From Haloferax sp. Atlit-12N (GTDB taxonomy: Archaea; Halobacteriota; Halobacteria; Halobacteriales; Haloferacaceae): DNA of 64,000 nucleotides. Below, one piece after another: positions 18,407-27,893 of this stretch; the stretch's first letter is position 1; every line of letters starts with the position of its first letter. Under the pieces are notes generated by a model, which saw nothing but the letters and a program-made list of their open reading frames with translations, did no database searches and was not told where the DNA came from. A program made the position numbers and the translations under genes. The stretch is from the NCBI RefSeq assembly GCF_003383095.1, contig NZ_PSYW01000001.1, positions 1,426,001-1,490,000 on the forward strand. Reading direction: 5' to 3'.

Positions 18407-19006
18407 TTAGCAGACGTTCTTCGGCTTGACGCCCATGCCTTCGAGCGTCTCGACGTACTCGTCGTAGGCGGCTTCGACCACCGCGTCGGCGGCCTCACGG
18501 GCGACGGCGTCGTCTTCGACGAGGTCGTCGATGGCGGCTTCGAGCGTGTCGAGTTGGTCGTTAAGGTCGGACTTGAGCGTGCGGAAGTCGTTGGCGGCCA
18601 TCGGGTCCGCGTCGCCGACGAAGAAGCCGACCATCTGCTCGACGGTCTTCAGCGACACGAGCGCGCGGGCGAGCGCGCCACCGAGGCGGCCGTCGGTCGT
18701 CTCGAACTCGGCGAGCACGTCGTAGACGTTCGGCTTCGAGCCGTCGGACTCCGCATCGACGGCGTCGGCGTGCTCGCGGGCGGTGTCGGCGAGGTCGGAG
18801 AAGAGCACGGCCGCCTCGTCGTTCGGTTCGTCGTCTGCCCACCAGTCGAACAGGTCGGCGGCGGCGGCGGCCTCGGACGCGGCGGCCGTGCGAACCGCGT
18901 CGCCGTCCATCTCGCCGTCGGTGACGGCGTACAGCGCCTTCGAGGAACCGAGTCGGGAAAGCGGCGTCTCGTGGTCGTCGCGGAGGGTGTCGAGGAGTTC
19001 GGTCAT
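18407..19006 (-). CDS. Helical haloarchaeal protein, possibly rubrerythrin-like
   Basis: A 199-residue, strongly acidic and alanine-rich protein starting MTELLDTLRDDHETPLSRLG. Most of it should fold as long helices; EAAAAADLFDWWADDEPNDE and the ADTAREHADAV stretch resemble haloarchaeal proteins annotated as rubrerythrin-like, but the paired E-x-x-H iron motifs are not complete, so metal binding is doubtful. The ATG at 19006 follows GGGTACAAACC by about 25-35 nt. It is divergent from the transporter gene at 19191. Confidence 0.65.
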   Translation of the reverse strand: MTELLDTLRDDHETPLSRLGSSKALYAVTDGEMDGDAVRTAAASEAAAAADLFDWWADDEPNDEAAVLFSDLADTAREHADAVDAESDGSKPNVYDVLAEFETTDGRLGGALARALVSLKTVEQMVGFFVGDADPMAANDFRTLKSDLNDQLDTLEAAIDDLVEDDAVAREAADAVVEAAYDEYVETLEGMGVKPKNVC

Positions 19007-19154
19007 ACGCCCCCGTATGTCCGTCTCGGGTTTGTACCCATCGGCGGCGGCGAGTCCGGCGCGAGTCTGCGACGGCCGGGAGTCGCTCGGTTCGACGGCC
19101 GACGAGCCGCCGATTCGTGACATTCAACCGAGCCGAACCCGTCCGAATATTAAA

Positions 19155-19166
19155 CATTATATATTG
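19155..19166 (+). promoter_or_regulatory. Strong TATA element of the AtoE-type transporter gene
   Basis: CATTATATATTG, 25-36 nt before the ATG at 19191, inside an unusually AT-rich 40-nt block. Confidence 0.65.
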
Positions 19167-19190
19167 TATTATCATGAAGTAATCCGAGCT

Positions 19191-20633
19191 ATGACAAACG
19201 CTATCAGGCAGGCGGCGGAGCGCAGTTCGAAACTGGTCGAACAGTACCTCCCCGACGCGTTCCTGTTCGCCATCATCCTGACCGGAGTGGCGTTCGTGCT
19301 GGCGCTGGTGTCGGTCGCGCCGGCCGAGAATGTCGGCATGGTGGGGCACGCCGGAAACCTGCTCCTCGACGGCTGGTACGGCGGCTTCTGGAATCTGCTT
19401 TCGTTCGGGATGCAGATGACGCTCATCCTGATGACGGGCTACGCGCTCGCACAGACGAAGCCGGTAGACTGGCTCCTGACGCGACTCGCAGGCGTCCCGA
19501 ACACCGAGCGGGGGGCGGCCGCGATGGTGCCGGTCGTCGCCGCCGGGGCGTCGTTCGTCCACTGGGGCCTCGGCCTCGTCGTCGGGGCGCTGTTCGCCCG
19601 GAAGATAGCGACCGAGATGCGCGGCATCGACTTCCCCATCGTCGTCGCCGGCGCGTACTCCGGGTTCGTCGTCTGGCACGGCGGCCTCGCGGGGTCGATT
19701 CCGCTGTTGTTGAACACCGAGGGGAACTTCCTCATCGAGGCGGGCATCCTCGACACGACGTTCGGCACCGGCGGGACCATCTTCACCGTCGCCAACCTCG
19801 TGTTGGTCGTCGCGGTCGGCTTCCTCTTCCTGCCGGCGCTGTTCGCGCTCATGTACCCGAGTGACGACGCGAAGAAGACGCCCATCGACCCCGCCGAGTT
19901 CGAGACGGCGACCGACGGCGGCGAGCAGGCGACGAGCGGGTGGGCCTCCACGGCCGTCCCCGAGGACGCCTCGCTCGCGACGCGCATCGAGCACTCGCTC
20001 GGTATCGGCGTGGCAATCGGTCTCGTCGGCCTGCTCGCGGTCGGCCTGTACTTCTTCGAGGGAATCCAGAACGGGACGATGCCGTGGAACAACCTCAACC
20101 TGAACATCGTCAACTTCGGCTTCCTCTTCCTCGGCCTGCTGTTCCACGGGACGCCTAAGGCGTACATCGAGGCCATCGTCGAGGCCGTCGAGAACGTCTG
20201 GGGCATCATCCTCCAGTTCCCCTTCTACGCGGGCATTATGGGCATCATGGCCTACGCGCCGGAGGGCTCCGTCAGCCTCGCCACGCAAATCGCACAGGGT
20301 ATGGTCGCCGTCGCGCCCGACGGGACGCTTCCGGCCTTCGCCTTCTTCACGGCCGGTCTCGTGAACTTCTTCGTCCCCTCCGGTGGGGGCGAGTGGGCCG
20401 TCATCGGCGAGACGCTCGTCACGGCCGCGAAGACGTCCGGCGAGTCCATCCCGCGGGTCGCCGTCGCCGCCTCGTGGGGTGACGCGTGGACCAACATGAT
20501 TCAGCCCTTCTGGGCCATCCCGCTGCTCTCCATCAGCGGCCTGTCGGTCCGCGACATCATGGGCTACTGCGTGATGGTGCTTCTCGGCGCGGGCGTGCTC
20601 GTCGCCGTCGGTATCAGCGTCCTACCGATGTAA
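19191..20633 (+). CDS. AtoE-type short-chain fatty acid transporter
   Basis: A 480-residue integral membrane protein with about 11-12 helices, similar to the short-chain fatty acid transporter family. Recognisable stretches are LPDAFLFAIILTGVAFVLAL near the N-terminus, ASFVHWGLGLVVGALFARK and, near the C-terminus, LVNFFVPSGGGEWAVIGETL. The last matches the conserved loop FxPSGGGxWxVxGP of the family. It probably imports acetoacetate, butyrate or similar acids. The ATG at 19191 fits the TATA element; a much longer open frame upstream is not supported by a promoter. No acyl-CoA transferase is adjacent. Confidence 0.88.
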   Translation: MTNAIRQAAERSSKLVEQYLPDAFLFAIILTGVAFVLALVSVAPAENVGMVGHAGNLLLDGWYGGFWNLLSFGMQMTLILMTGYALAQTKPVDWLLTRLAGVPNTERGAAAMVPVVAAGASFVHWGLGLVVGALFARKIATEMRGIDFPIVVAGAYSGFVVWHGGLAGSIPLLLNTEGNFLIEAGILDTTFGTGGTIFTVANLVLVVAVGFLFLPALFALMYPSDDAKKTPIDPAEFETATDGGEQATSGWASTAVPEDASLATRIEHSLGIGVAIGLVGLLAVGLYFFEGIQNGTMPWNNLNLNIVNFGFLFLGLLFHGTPKAYIEAIVEAVENVWGIILQFPFYAGIMGIMAYAPEGSVSLATQIAQGMVAVAPDGTLPAFAFFTAGLVNFFVPSGGGEWAVIGETLVTAAKTSGESIPRVAVAASWGDAWTNMIQPFWAIPLLSISGLSVRDIMGYCVMVLLGAGVLVAVGISVLPM

Positions 20634-20686
20634 CCCGCAAAAAGAAACCGTACAGTCGGGTCCGACTCGAACCGAGACGAGGCGGC

Positions 20687-21547
20687 TCAGTTACCCTTTT
20701 CGACGGGCGCGCCGACGAGGTTGCCCCACTCCGTCCACGAGCCGTCGTAGTTGGTGACGTTCTCGTAGCCGAGGAGTTCGTGAAGGGCGAACCACGCGAT
20801 AGAGGAGCGCTCGCCGATGCGGCAGTAGGCGATGGTGGACTCGTCGCCTTCGATGCCCTGGTCCGCGTAGAGGTCGCGGAGTTCGTCGGCGGACTTGAAG
20901 GTGCCGTCGTCGTTGACGGTCGCGGCCCACGAGATGTTGCTCGCGCCGGGGATGTGGCCGCCGCGCTGGGCGGTCTCCTGCAGTCCCGGGGGCGCGAGAA
21001 TCTCGCCGGAGAACTCTTCGGGCGAGCGAACGTCGACGAGGGGAAGGCCCTTGTCGACCGCCTTCTCGACGTCGTCGCGGTACGCGCGGATGTCCTCGAA
21101 GGGACCCTTGGCGGTGTAGTCTTGCTCCGGGAAGGACGGGACTTCGTCGGTCGTCGGATAGTCGTTGTCGACCCAGTAGTCGCGGCCACCGTTCATCAGG
21201 TGAACGTCCTCGTGGCCGTAGTACTTGAACTGCCAATAGGTGTAGGCGGCGAACCAGTTGGAGTTGTCGCCGTAGAGAACGACCGTGGAGTCCTCGGAGA
21301 TGCCGTGCGAGCCGAGGAGGTCCTCGAAGTCCTCCTTGGTCAGCACGTCGCGGGTCGTCTGGTCCTGCAGCTGGGACTCCCAGTTGAACCCGATGGCACC
21401 GGGGGCGTGACTCTCGTCGTACGCCTCGGTGTCCACGTCCACTTCGACGAGTCGGTACGCCGCGTCATCGCTCTGGAACTCGTCGAGGTGGCTCTCCACC
21501 CAGTCCGCAGAGACGAGTACGTCCTTCGCGTAATCGGAGTTTGACAT
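20687..21547 (-). CDS. tssB: Thiosulfate sulfurtransferase (tandem rhodanese domains)
   Basis: A 286-residue protein with two rhodanese domains, an inactive N-terminal one (VLVSADWVESHLDEFQ...) and a catalytic C-terminal one with the active-site loop YCRIGERSS. The CRxGxR loop is the thiosulfate-type form. It transfers sulfane sulfur from thiosulfate to an acceptor such as cyanide or a thiol. The ATG at 21547 follows GAGTTATGGGCC on the minus strand. It is divergent from a second sulfurtransferase at 21799, sharing a 251-nt spacer that shows no other gene. Confidence 0.92.
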   Translation of the reverse strand: MSNSDYAKDVLVSADWVESHLDEFQSDDAAYRLVEVDVDTEAYDESHAPGAIGFNWESQLQDQTTRDVLTKEDFEDLLGSHGISEDSTVVLYGDNSNWFAAYTYWQFKYYGHEDVHLMNGGRDYWVDNDYPTTDEVPSFPEQDYTAKGPFEDIRAYRDDVEKAVDKGLPLVDVRSPEEFSGEILAPPGLQETAQRGGHIPGASNISWAATVNDDGTFKSADELRDLYADQGIEGDESTIAYCRIGERSSIAWFALHELLGYENVTNYDGSWTEWGNLVGAPVEKGN

Positions 21548-21798
21548 CGCGTTTCTCCGTACAACAGGGAGGCCCATAACTCTCACAGCGACGGCATGTA
21601 CGGCCTGACCTCGGGTGATGCGGCAATATTATCCCAAATATGGCGGGGGAGACGGCGAAAGTGGCTCGGAGAACGGCCGTCTCGGGCGATTTCAACCCGG
21701 TATCCGACGGAACCAGCAACAACATCCGCTACCCAGGACACGTGGCGAGGGGTGCGAGGAGGGGCGGACCTAAATCCGCGGCCCGGAAACGTGGGGAC

Positions 21799-22575
21799 AT
21801 GGTAGACGTGGTCTCTTCGACGTGGCTCGCGGACCGACTCGGCGACGTGCGCGTGGTGGACGTGCGCGACGGCTGGGAGTTCGACGGCATCGGGCACCTC
21901 CCCGGCGCGGTGTCGATACCGTTTGACAAGTTCCGGAGCGCCGACGGCGACGTGGGGATGCTCCCCGGCCGCGACGCGTGGACCGACCTCCTGTCGGGCG
22001 CGGGCGTCGCGGCCGACGACGACGTGGTGGCCTACGACGATACCCACGGCGTCTTCGCGGCCCGCTTTCTCGTGACCGCGCTCCTCTACGGGCACGACCC
22101 CGAGCGACTCCACCTCCTCGACGGCGACTTCAGCGCGTGGAACCGCGAGCGCGAGACGACGACCGAGGCGACCGAGGTCGAGGGAACGGTCTACGAGATA
22201 ACCGAGCCGGCCGAGACGCCGCTCGTGGACTTCGAGGCCGTCGAGGCCGCGCTCGACGACCCGGAGACCGTCATCGTGGACACCCGCGACCCCGCGGAGT
22301 ACGACGAGGGTCACCTCCCCGGCGCGGTCAACTTGGACTGGCGCGAACTCGTCGACGACGAGACGCGCGGGCTGAAACCGCGGGACGAACTCGACTCGAT
22401 TCTGGACGCCGCGGGCGTCACCCCGGACCGGCGGGTCGTCCTCTACTGCAACACCGCCCGGCGCATCAGCCACACCTACGTCGTGCTCTCGCACCTCGGC
22501 TACGACGACGTGGCGTTCTACGAGGGCAGTCTCACCGAGTGGGAGGAACGCGACGGCGCGGTCGTCGAGGGCTGA
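21799..22575 (+). CDS. tssA: Sulfurtransferase (tandem rhodanese domains), variant active site
   Basis: A 258-residue protein with two rhodanese domains: [20 protein letters not shown] at the N-terminus and VIVDTRDPAEYDEGHLPGAV in the second half. The active-site loop is YCNTARRISH, with the cysteine conserved but a loop (CNTARR) different from the CRIGER loop of its divergent neighbour, so substrate preference may differ. The ATG at 21799 is 22-31 nt after ACCTAAATCC, which decides it over longer frames. Acts in the cytoplasm. Confidence 0.9.
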   Translation: MVDVVSSTWLADRLGDVRVVDVRDGWEFDGIGHLPGAVSIPFDKFRSADGDVGMLPGRDAWTDLLSGAGVAADDDVVAYDDTHGVFAARFLVTALLYGHDPERLHLLDGDFSAWNRERETTTEATEVEGTVYEITEPAETPLVDFEAVEAALDDPETVIVDTRDPAEYDEGHLPGAVNLDWRELVDDETRGLKPRDELDSILDAAGVTPDRRVVLYCNTARRISHTYVVLSHLGYDDVAFYEGSLTEWEERDGAVVEG

Positions 22576-22584
22576 CAGGCGAGA

Positions 22585-23640
22585 CTACGGAGAATGCGAC
22601 TCGGCCGCGTCGTCGCCGGTGCCGTCACCGTCCGCAGTCTTGCCGACCTCGCCGTCATCGACGCGTAACTCCGCGCCGAGCAGGTCGACCGACTCCGCGA
22701 GGAGGGCGACGACGAGCGGGCCGGCGATGATGCCGACCGGGCCGAGGCTGAGCAGGCCGCCGACGAAGCCGACGAAGTAGAGGCTCCCCGGCAGGTCGGC
22801 GGTCTCCTTGGCGAGTCGCGGGCGAATCAGGATGTCCGGGAGCCACGCGACCGCGAACCCGCCGACCGTGACGACGAGCGCAGCGGCGACGAGGTCGCCG
22901 ACCGCGACGTGGTAGACGGCCATCGCCGCGAGCAGGACGCTCGGCCCGACGATGGGGATGAACTGGAGGACGGCCGCAACCGTGGCGAGCGTGACGACGT
23001 AGTCGTAGCCGAGCGCCCAGAAGACGACGAGGCCGATGGCGAACGTGCCGACGGCGGTCGCCGCCTGCAGGACGTAGATGGCGAACAGCGTCTCGCGGGC
23101 CCGCGTGTCGAGCGAGGTGGCGGCCTCCCGGTAGTCGGCGGGGACCAGCGCGAGGAGCGTCCGCCCGACGGCGTCGCCGCTGAGGAGCAGCGAGAACACG
23201 AGGAAGCCGAACAGCGTGAGTTTGATGAGGACCACGGGCGCGGCGGTTGCGGCGGCGCGGCCGAGCGACTGGAGCAGGTTGAGGCCGACAGCAACCACGT
23301 CGTCGAGCGTCACCGTCTCGACCATTCCGAGGAACTCGACGGTCACCACGTCGGGCAGGAGTGCCGCGAGTTCGAGGATGTCGCTCAGTCGGAGGAAGAC
23401 GATGACGACGAGCGGCGCGAGCACGACGCCGACGCCGACCGCCGCGACGACGGTGGCGGCGAGGCTGGCGACCCATCGGGAAGCCCCGCGCGCTTCGAGG
23501 CGTCGCCTGAGGGGAACGAGCAGATAAGCGACAGTGATGGCGAAAAACACCGTCGCCAACACGTCCACAAGTATGACCGCCGCGAGCAGCGCGAACAGGG
23601 CGAGCACACCGCCGAGGACGTACGGACGAGAAGTAGTCAC
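22585..23640 (-). CDS. AI-2E transporter family (PerM-like) membrane protein
   Basis: A 351-residue protein with seven to eight membrane helices in the pattern of the family: two N-terminal helices (YVLGGVLALFALLAAVILVD), a large loop, then a C-terminal helix bundle containing LQFIPIVGPSVLLAA and LGPVGIIAGPLVVALL, the two most conserved segments. Members include quorum-signal exporters and Na+/H+ antiporters; the role here is open. The start is GTG, about 25 nt after GACTTTATCCTC. It is convergent with the sulfurtransferase gene, with a 9-nt gap. The C-terminal tail is acidic. Confidence 0.9.
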   Translation of the reverse strand: MTTSRPYVLGGVLALFALLAAVILVDVLATVFFAITVAYLLVPLRRRLEARGASRWVASLAATVVAAVGVGVVLAPLVVIVFLRLSDILELAALLPDVVTVEFLGMVETVTLDDVVAVGLNLLQSLGRAAATAAPVVLIKLTLFGFLVFSLLLSGDAVGRTLLALVPADYREAATSLDTRARETLFAIYVLQAATAVGTFAIGLVVFWALGYDYVVTLATVAAVLQFIPIVGPSVLLAAMAVYHVAVGDLVAAALVVTVGGFAVAWLPDILIRPRLAKETADLPGSLYFVGFVGGLLSLGPVGIIAGPLVVALLAESVDLLGAELRVDDGEVGKTADGDGTGDDAAESHSP

Positions 23641-23736
23641 CTCCGGAGTTACTCCCGCCGAGGATAAAGTCGTTCTCCCGATACGGACCTCGAATCCGAC
23701 GGATTCGGCCGTTTATCCGCTCCGAGAACATCACTC

Positions 23737-23748
23737 CCGTTAAGTACC
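23737..23748 (+). promoter_or_regulatory. TATA element of the ABC importer operon
   Basis: CCGTTAAGTACC, 22-33 nt before the ATG at 23770. The spacing implies a leaderless message, which leaves no room for a 5' riboswitch. Confidence 0.55.
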
Positions 23749-23769
23749 ACAGAGTGCAACAACCGAGTA

Positions 23770-24909
23770 ATGAGACGACGCACTTTCCTGAAGGCCGCCG
23801 GTGCGGGGGGCGTCTCCGCGCTCCTCGCCGGCTGTACCGGGACCGGCGGCGAGCAGACGACGACCGAGGCTTCGGGTGACACGACCGAGACGGCCACGAC
23901 GACGACCGAGGGGACGACCGCGGGCGGCGAGTCGCCGACGCTCACCGTCGGCACCTACGGCTCGTTCGTCGACGCGCCGAGTTCGAGCCCCGGCCCGTGG
24001 CTGAAAGAGACGTTCGAGTCCGAGTTCGACGCGACGCTGGAGTGGCAGACGCCCGATTCGGGCGTGAACTACTACATCGAGCGCGCCCTCCAGGGTGTCG
24101 AGTCCGGCGCGGACCTCTACGTCGGCCTCGACGCGCAGATGCTCGTCCGCATCGACCAGAACCTCGACGAGGCGCTGTTTTCGCCCGCCGAGGGGCTGTC
24201 CCGACTCGGCGACGTGAACGAGCAACTGAACTTCGACCCGCAGGGTCGCGCGGTCCCCTACGACACGGGCTACATCTCGCTCGTCTACGACGAGACCTAC
24301 GGCGACGGCGACTTCGTCGCCCCCGAGACGTTCGACGGCCTACTGGAGTCCGAGTACGCGGGCGCGCTCCTCGCGCAGAACCCCACGTCGTCGGCGACGG
24401 GACAGGCGTTCTTGCTCCACACCATCGACGCCAAGGGCGAAGACGGCTACCTCGACTACTGGGCGAGCCTGAAGGAAAACGACGTCCGCGTCCTCGGCAA
24501 CTGGGAAGACTCCTACAACGCCTACTCGAACGGGGAAGCCCCGATGGTCGTCTCGTACTCGACCGACCAGGTGTTCGCCGCCGAATCCGGCGAGGACATG
24601 GCGAAACACCAGATTCGCTTCCTGAACGACCAGGGCTACGCCAACCCCGAGGGGATGGCGCCCTTCGCCGACGCGTCGAGCCCCGACCTCGCGGCCGAGT
24701 TCATGGACTTCATGCTCCGGCCCGAGGTGCAGGCCGAAATCGCCGTCCGCAACGTCCAGTTCCCGGCGACGACCACCGCGGAACTCCCCGAGGACTTCGC
24801 GCAGTACGCACAGGAGCCGCCGGAAGCCGTCACGTTCTCCTACGACCGGCTTCAGAACAACCTGAGTGACTGGACCGACGCGTGGGCCCGCGAGTTCGCC
24901 AGCAAGTGA
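23770..24909 (+). CDS. ABC importer substrate-binding lipoprotein, probably thiamine
   Basis: A 379-residue extracellular binding protein. The N-terminus has a Tat-type signal (MRRRTFLKAAGAGG) and a lipobox LLAGC, followed by a Thr/Glu-rich linker (residues 25-55), typical of haloarchaeal lipoproteins. The mature part (LTVGTYGSFVDAPSSSPGPW, LEWQTPDSGVNYYIERAL, AVPYDTGYISLVYDE) resembles TbpA, the thiamine-binding protein, more than iron- or polyamine-binding relatives. Followed 9 nt later by its permease gene. The ligand is inferred from similarity only. Confidence 0.87.
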   Translation: MRRRTFLKAAGAGGVSALLAGCTGTGGEQTTTEASGDTTETATTTTEGTTAGGESPTLTVGTYGSFVDAPSSSPGPWLKETFESEFDATLEWQTPDSGVNYYIERALQGVESGADLYVGLDAQMLVRIDQNLDEALFSPAEGLSRLGDVNEQLNFDPQGRAVPYDTGYISLVYDETYGDGDFVAPETFDGLLESEYAGALLAQNPTSSATGQAFLLHTIDAKGEDGYLDYWASLKENDVRVLGNWEDSYNAYSNGEAPMVVSYSTDQVFAAESGEDMAKHQIRFLNDQGYANPEGMAPFADASSPDLAAEFMDFMLRPEVQAEIAVRNVQFPATTTAELPEDFAQYAQEPPEAVTFSYDRLQNNLSDWTDAWAREFASK

Positions 24910-24918
24910 GGTGAGTCG

Positions 24919-26634
24919 GTGAGCCGCGTGTCGGTTCGCCGGGTCGCCCGCGCCCTCGAACAGCGACTGCTCACCCTCGTCGCGGCGCTCACCGCCGTCG
25001 TCCTCCTCGTCCTGTTTTACTACCCCGTCGCCACCGTCTTCGCCGACGCCGTCCTCGCCGACGGCCGGCTCACCATCGAACCAATCACGGCGGTGCTGAC
25101 GAGCGAGTTCTACCTCGTCGACATCATCTGGTTCACCGCGAAACAGGCGTTCTACTCGACGCTCGCCAGCCTCGCGCTCGGCCTCCCCGCCGCGTGGCTG
25201 TTCTCGCGCTTCGAGTTCCGCGGCCGCGAGACGCTCCGCTCGCTCACCATCCTCCCGTTCGTCATGCCCTCCATCATGGTCGCCATCGGCTTCGTGGCGA
25301 CGTTCGGCCGCAACGGGACGCTGAACCGCGCGCTCTCCGCCCTCGGCCTCCCGCCGGTCGAGCTGCTGTTCACGCTCGAAGCCATCATCGTCGCCCACGC
25401 GTTCTACAACGCCCCGCTCGTCGCCCGCGTCGTCACCGCCGCGTGGGAGAGCGTGGACGCCCGAACCGTCGAGACCGCCCGCTCGCTCGGCGCGAACCCG
25501 CGGCGGGCCTTCCGCGACGTGGTCCTCCCACAGCTCCTGCCCTCTATCGGCGTCGGCGCGACCCTGACGTTCATCTTCACCTTCGCGTCGTTCCCCATCG
25601 TCCTCGCGCTCGGCGGCTTCCAACTGGCGACCATCGAGGTGTTCGTCTACTCGCGGGTGCGAGACCTCGCGTACGCCGAGGCCGCCAGTCTCGCGGTCAT
25701 CGAGACGGTCATCTCCATCACGCTGACCGCCGTCTACCTCCGGTACGAGGCGAGCCAGCGGTCGGCCGGCGGCGCGGCGAATCCGCTTCCTCGCCGGTCT
25801 GTGCTCCCCGCCAGCTGGACGCCGAAATCGACGCTCCGGACGGTCGGCATCGCCGGCTACACCCTCGTCGTCGGACTGGTGTTCGTCGTCCCCATCGCCA
25901 GCATGATTCTGGCGAGCGTCACCGGCGGCGACGGCGGCTTCACCCTCGCCAACTACGCCTTCCTCGCCGAGCGGCAGGCGACCGGCGCGAGCTTTCAGGT
26001 CAAGCCCCTCCCGGCCATCCTGAACTCGCTGGCCTTCGCCGCGGGGACGCTCGTCGTGGCCGTCCCGATGGGCGTGACGATGGCCGTCCTCACGACCCGA
26101 CGATACCGCGGGCGCGGGCTCATCGACGTGCTCTCGATGGCTCCCTTCGCCGTCTCGGGCATCGTCGTCGGCCTCGGCCTGCTCCGCGGACTGGTGTTCG
26201 GCGTCGACGTGCTAGGGACGCGAATCCGCGTCACCGGCGCGCTCGCCATCGTCGCGGCCCACGCCGTCGGCGCGTACCCCTTCGTCACCCGGAACGTCGC
26301 GCCGCTTTTCGCCCGACTGGACGGTCGGCTCGTAGAGTCCGCGCGGTCGCTCGGCGCGACCAGAACCCGCGCGCTCGTGGACATCGAACTCCCGCTCGTC
26401 TGGACCGGCGTCGTCGCGGGCGCGGCGTTCGCCGTCGCCATCAGCATCGGCGAGTTCGATTCGACCATCATCCTCGCGGAGGGGGCGGGAAGCTACACGA
26501 TGCCCGTCGCAGTCGAGCGATTCCTCGGCAGACGGCTCGGCCCCGCGACGGCCATGGGCTGTCTCCTCCTTCTCGTCACGTCCGCCAGTTTCCTCGTCGT
26601 GGACCGCTTCGGCGGCCGGTGGGGCGAGCTATGA
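24919..26634 (+). CDS. ABC importer permease with two fused domains (ThiP-like)
   Basis: A 571-residue protein with about 12 membrane helices, two permease domains in one chain. Each has an EAA loop that contacts the ATPase: ARSLGANPRRAFRDVVLPQL in the first half and ARSLGATRTRALVDIELPLV in the second. The start is GTG at 24919, a few bases after the binding-protein stop. The fused arrangement is typical for thiamine and Fe(III) importers. It is followed by 94 nt before the ATPase gene. Confidence 0.9.
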   Translation: MSRVSVRRVARALEQRLLTLVAALTAVVLLVLFYYPVATVFADAVLADGRLTIEPITAVLTSEFYLVDIIWFTAKQAFYSTLASLALGLPAAWLFSRFEFRGRETLRSLTILPFVMPSIMVAIGFVATFGRNGTLNRALSALGLPPVELLFTLEAIIVAHAFYNAPLVARVVTAAWESVDARTVETARSLGANPRRAFRDVVLPQLLPSIGVGATLTFIFTFASFPIVLALGGFQLATIEVFVYSRVRDLAYAEAASLAVIETVISITLTAVYLRYEASQRSAGGAANPLPRRSVLPASWTPKSTLRTVGIAGYTLVVGLVFVVPIASMILASVTGGDGGFTLANYAFLAERQATGASFQVKPLPAILNSLAFAAGTLVVAVPMGVTMAVLTTRRYRGRGLIDVLSMAPFAVSGIVVGLGLLRGLVFGVDVLGTRIRVTGALAIVAAHAVGAYPFVTRNVAPLFARLDGRLVESARSLGATRTRALVDIELPLVWTGVVAGAAFAVAISIGEFDSTIILAEGAGSYTMPVAVERFLGRRLGPATAMGCLLLLVTSASFLVVDRFGGRWGEL

Positions 26635-26728
26635 GGGAGCGAAGCGAGCGAACCGAGGGCGAGCCGCGGGAAGTGAGAATTATGACCGTCCGCCGGCGAG
26701 GTGAGCACGTGACTTCGGAGGCGAACCC

Positions 26729-27865
26729 GTGAGACTCGAACTCGACGCGGTGTCCAAGCGCTACGGCTCGGCGACGGCGCTCGATTCCGTCTCGCTGTCG
26801 GTCGACGACGGCGAGTTCTTCACGCTCGTCGGCCCCTCTGGCTGCGGCAAGACGACCACGCTCCGCTGTATCGCCGGCTTCGAGTCCCCGACCGAGGGGA
26901 CCGTCCGCTTCGACGGCGAGTCGATGGCCGGCGTCGCGCCCGAGTCGCGGGGCGTCGGCGTCGTGTTCCAGAACTACGCGCTGTTCCCGCATCTCAGCGT
27001 CGGCGAGAACGTCGCCTACGGCCTCCGCTTTACCGACCCGCCGGGCGGCGGCTCCCGCGACGGGCGCGTCGCGGAACTGCTGGACCTCGTCGACCTCTCG
27101 GGGTTCGAAGACCGCGACCCCGACTCGCTTTCGGGCGGGCAGCAACAGCGAGTCGCGCTCGCCCGCGCCCTCGCACCCGGCCCGGACCTGCTGCTCCTCG
27201 ACGAGCCGATGTCGGCGCTGGACGCCCGACTCAGGGACCGACTCCGCCGGCAGGTAAAACGCATCCAGTCGGAGCTCGGCGTGACGACCGTCTACGTCAC
27301 CCACGACCAGTCGGAGGCGCTCGCGGTCTCAGACCGGGTGGCCGTCCTCAACCGCGGCCGCGTCGAGCAGGTCGGCCGACCCCGCGAACTCTACCACCGC
27401 CCGCGGACGCGGTTCGTCGCGGAGTTCCTCGGCGAGAACAACGTCCTCGACGCAGTCGTCGAGTCTCGACCAGAAACGGGGGGGATTCGCGTCGGTGTCG
27501 GCGACGCGGTGTTCACGCTGGCCGAGGGGCGACGCGTCCTCGGGCGGGCGGGGGAGGTCTCCGGCGAACGTGCTGAAACCGATGAGAAAGCCGGGGACCG
27601 ACCCGCACGTCCTGCGCCCGGCGACGATCTCACCTTCTGCGTCCGGCCCGAACAGCTCCGGGTTGGCGCGGGGACGAACCAGATTCTCGGGACCGTCGTC
27701 GACACCGAGTTTCAGGGGGCGACGACGCGGGTCAGACTCGACTGGGGCGGGACGGAACTCGTCGTGGCGGTCGAAGACGGCGGCGAGAAGTCGGACGCGG
27801 CGTTCGAGGTCGGGACGACGCTGGAAGTCGGGTTCGCCCCGGCGTCGGCCCACATCGTCGAGTAG
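26729..27865 (+). CDS. ABC importer ATPase
   Basis: A 378-residue ATPase with a TOBE-like C-terminal domain. It shows Walker A GPSGCGKTT, Q-loop VVFQNYALFPHLS, signature LSGGQQQRVALARAL, Walker B LLLLDEPMSALD and the switch histidine in YVTHDQSEAL. The GTG at 26729 is preceded by GGAGG at 26716-26720, a ribosome site with good spacing, unlike the leaderless first gene of the operon. The extended C-terminal part (RAGEVSGERAETDEKAG...) suggests extra regulatory residues. Gene 3 of the importer operon. Confidence 0.92.
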   Translation: MRLELDAVSKRYGSATALDSVSLSVDDGEFFTLVGPSGCGKTTTLRCIAGFESPTEGTVRFDGESMAGVAPESRGVGVVFQNYALFPHLSVGENVAYGLRFTDPPGGGSRDGRVAELLDLVDLSGFEDRDPDSLSGGQQQRVALARALAPGPDLLLLDEPMSALDARLRDRLRRQVKRIQSELGVTTVYVTHDQSEALAVSDRVAVLNRGRVEQVGRPRELYHRPRTRFVAEFLGENNVLDAVVESRPETGGIRVGVGDAVFTLAEGRRVLGRAGEVSGERAETDEKAGDRPARPAPGDDLTFCVRPEQLRVGAGTNQILGTVVDTEFQGATTRVRLDWGGTELVVAVEDGGEKSDAAFEVGTTLEVGFAPASAHIVE

Positions 27866-27893
27866 GCCGAGACGGTCGTTTTTCCGCGCCGCG

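Noticed and set aside
23748..23770. TPP riboswitch before the putative thiamine importer
   Set aside because: The TATA element lies 22-33 nt before the ATG, so the transcript is almost leaderless and no aptamer can fit.
27462..27486. Origin-box-like sequence in the ABC ATPase gene
   Set aside because: Only the GTTTC-complement core is intact (CCAGAAACGGGGGGGA). The TGGA block and the ACCCC block both have mismatches, and it encodes conserved protein.
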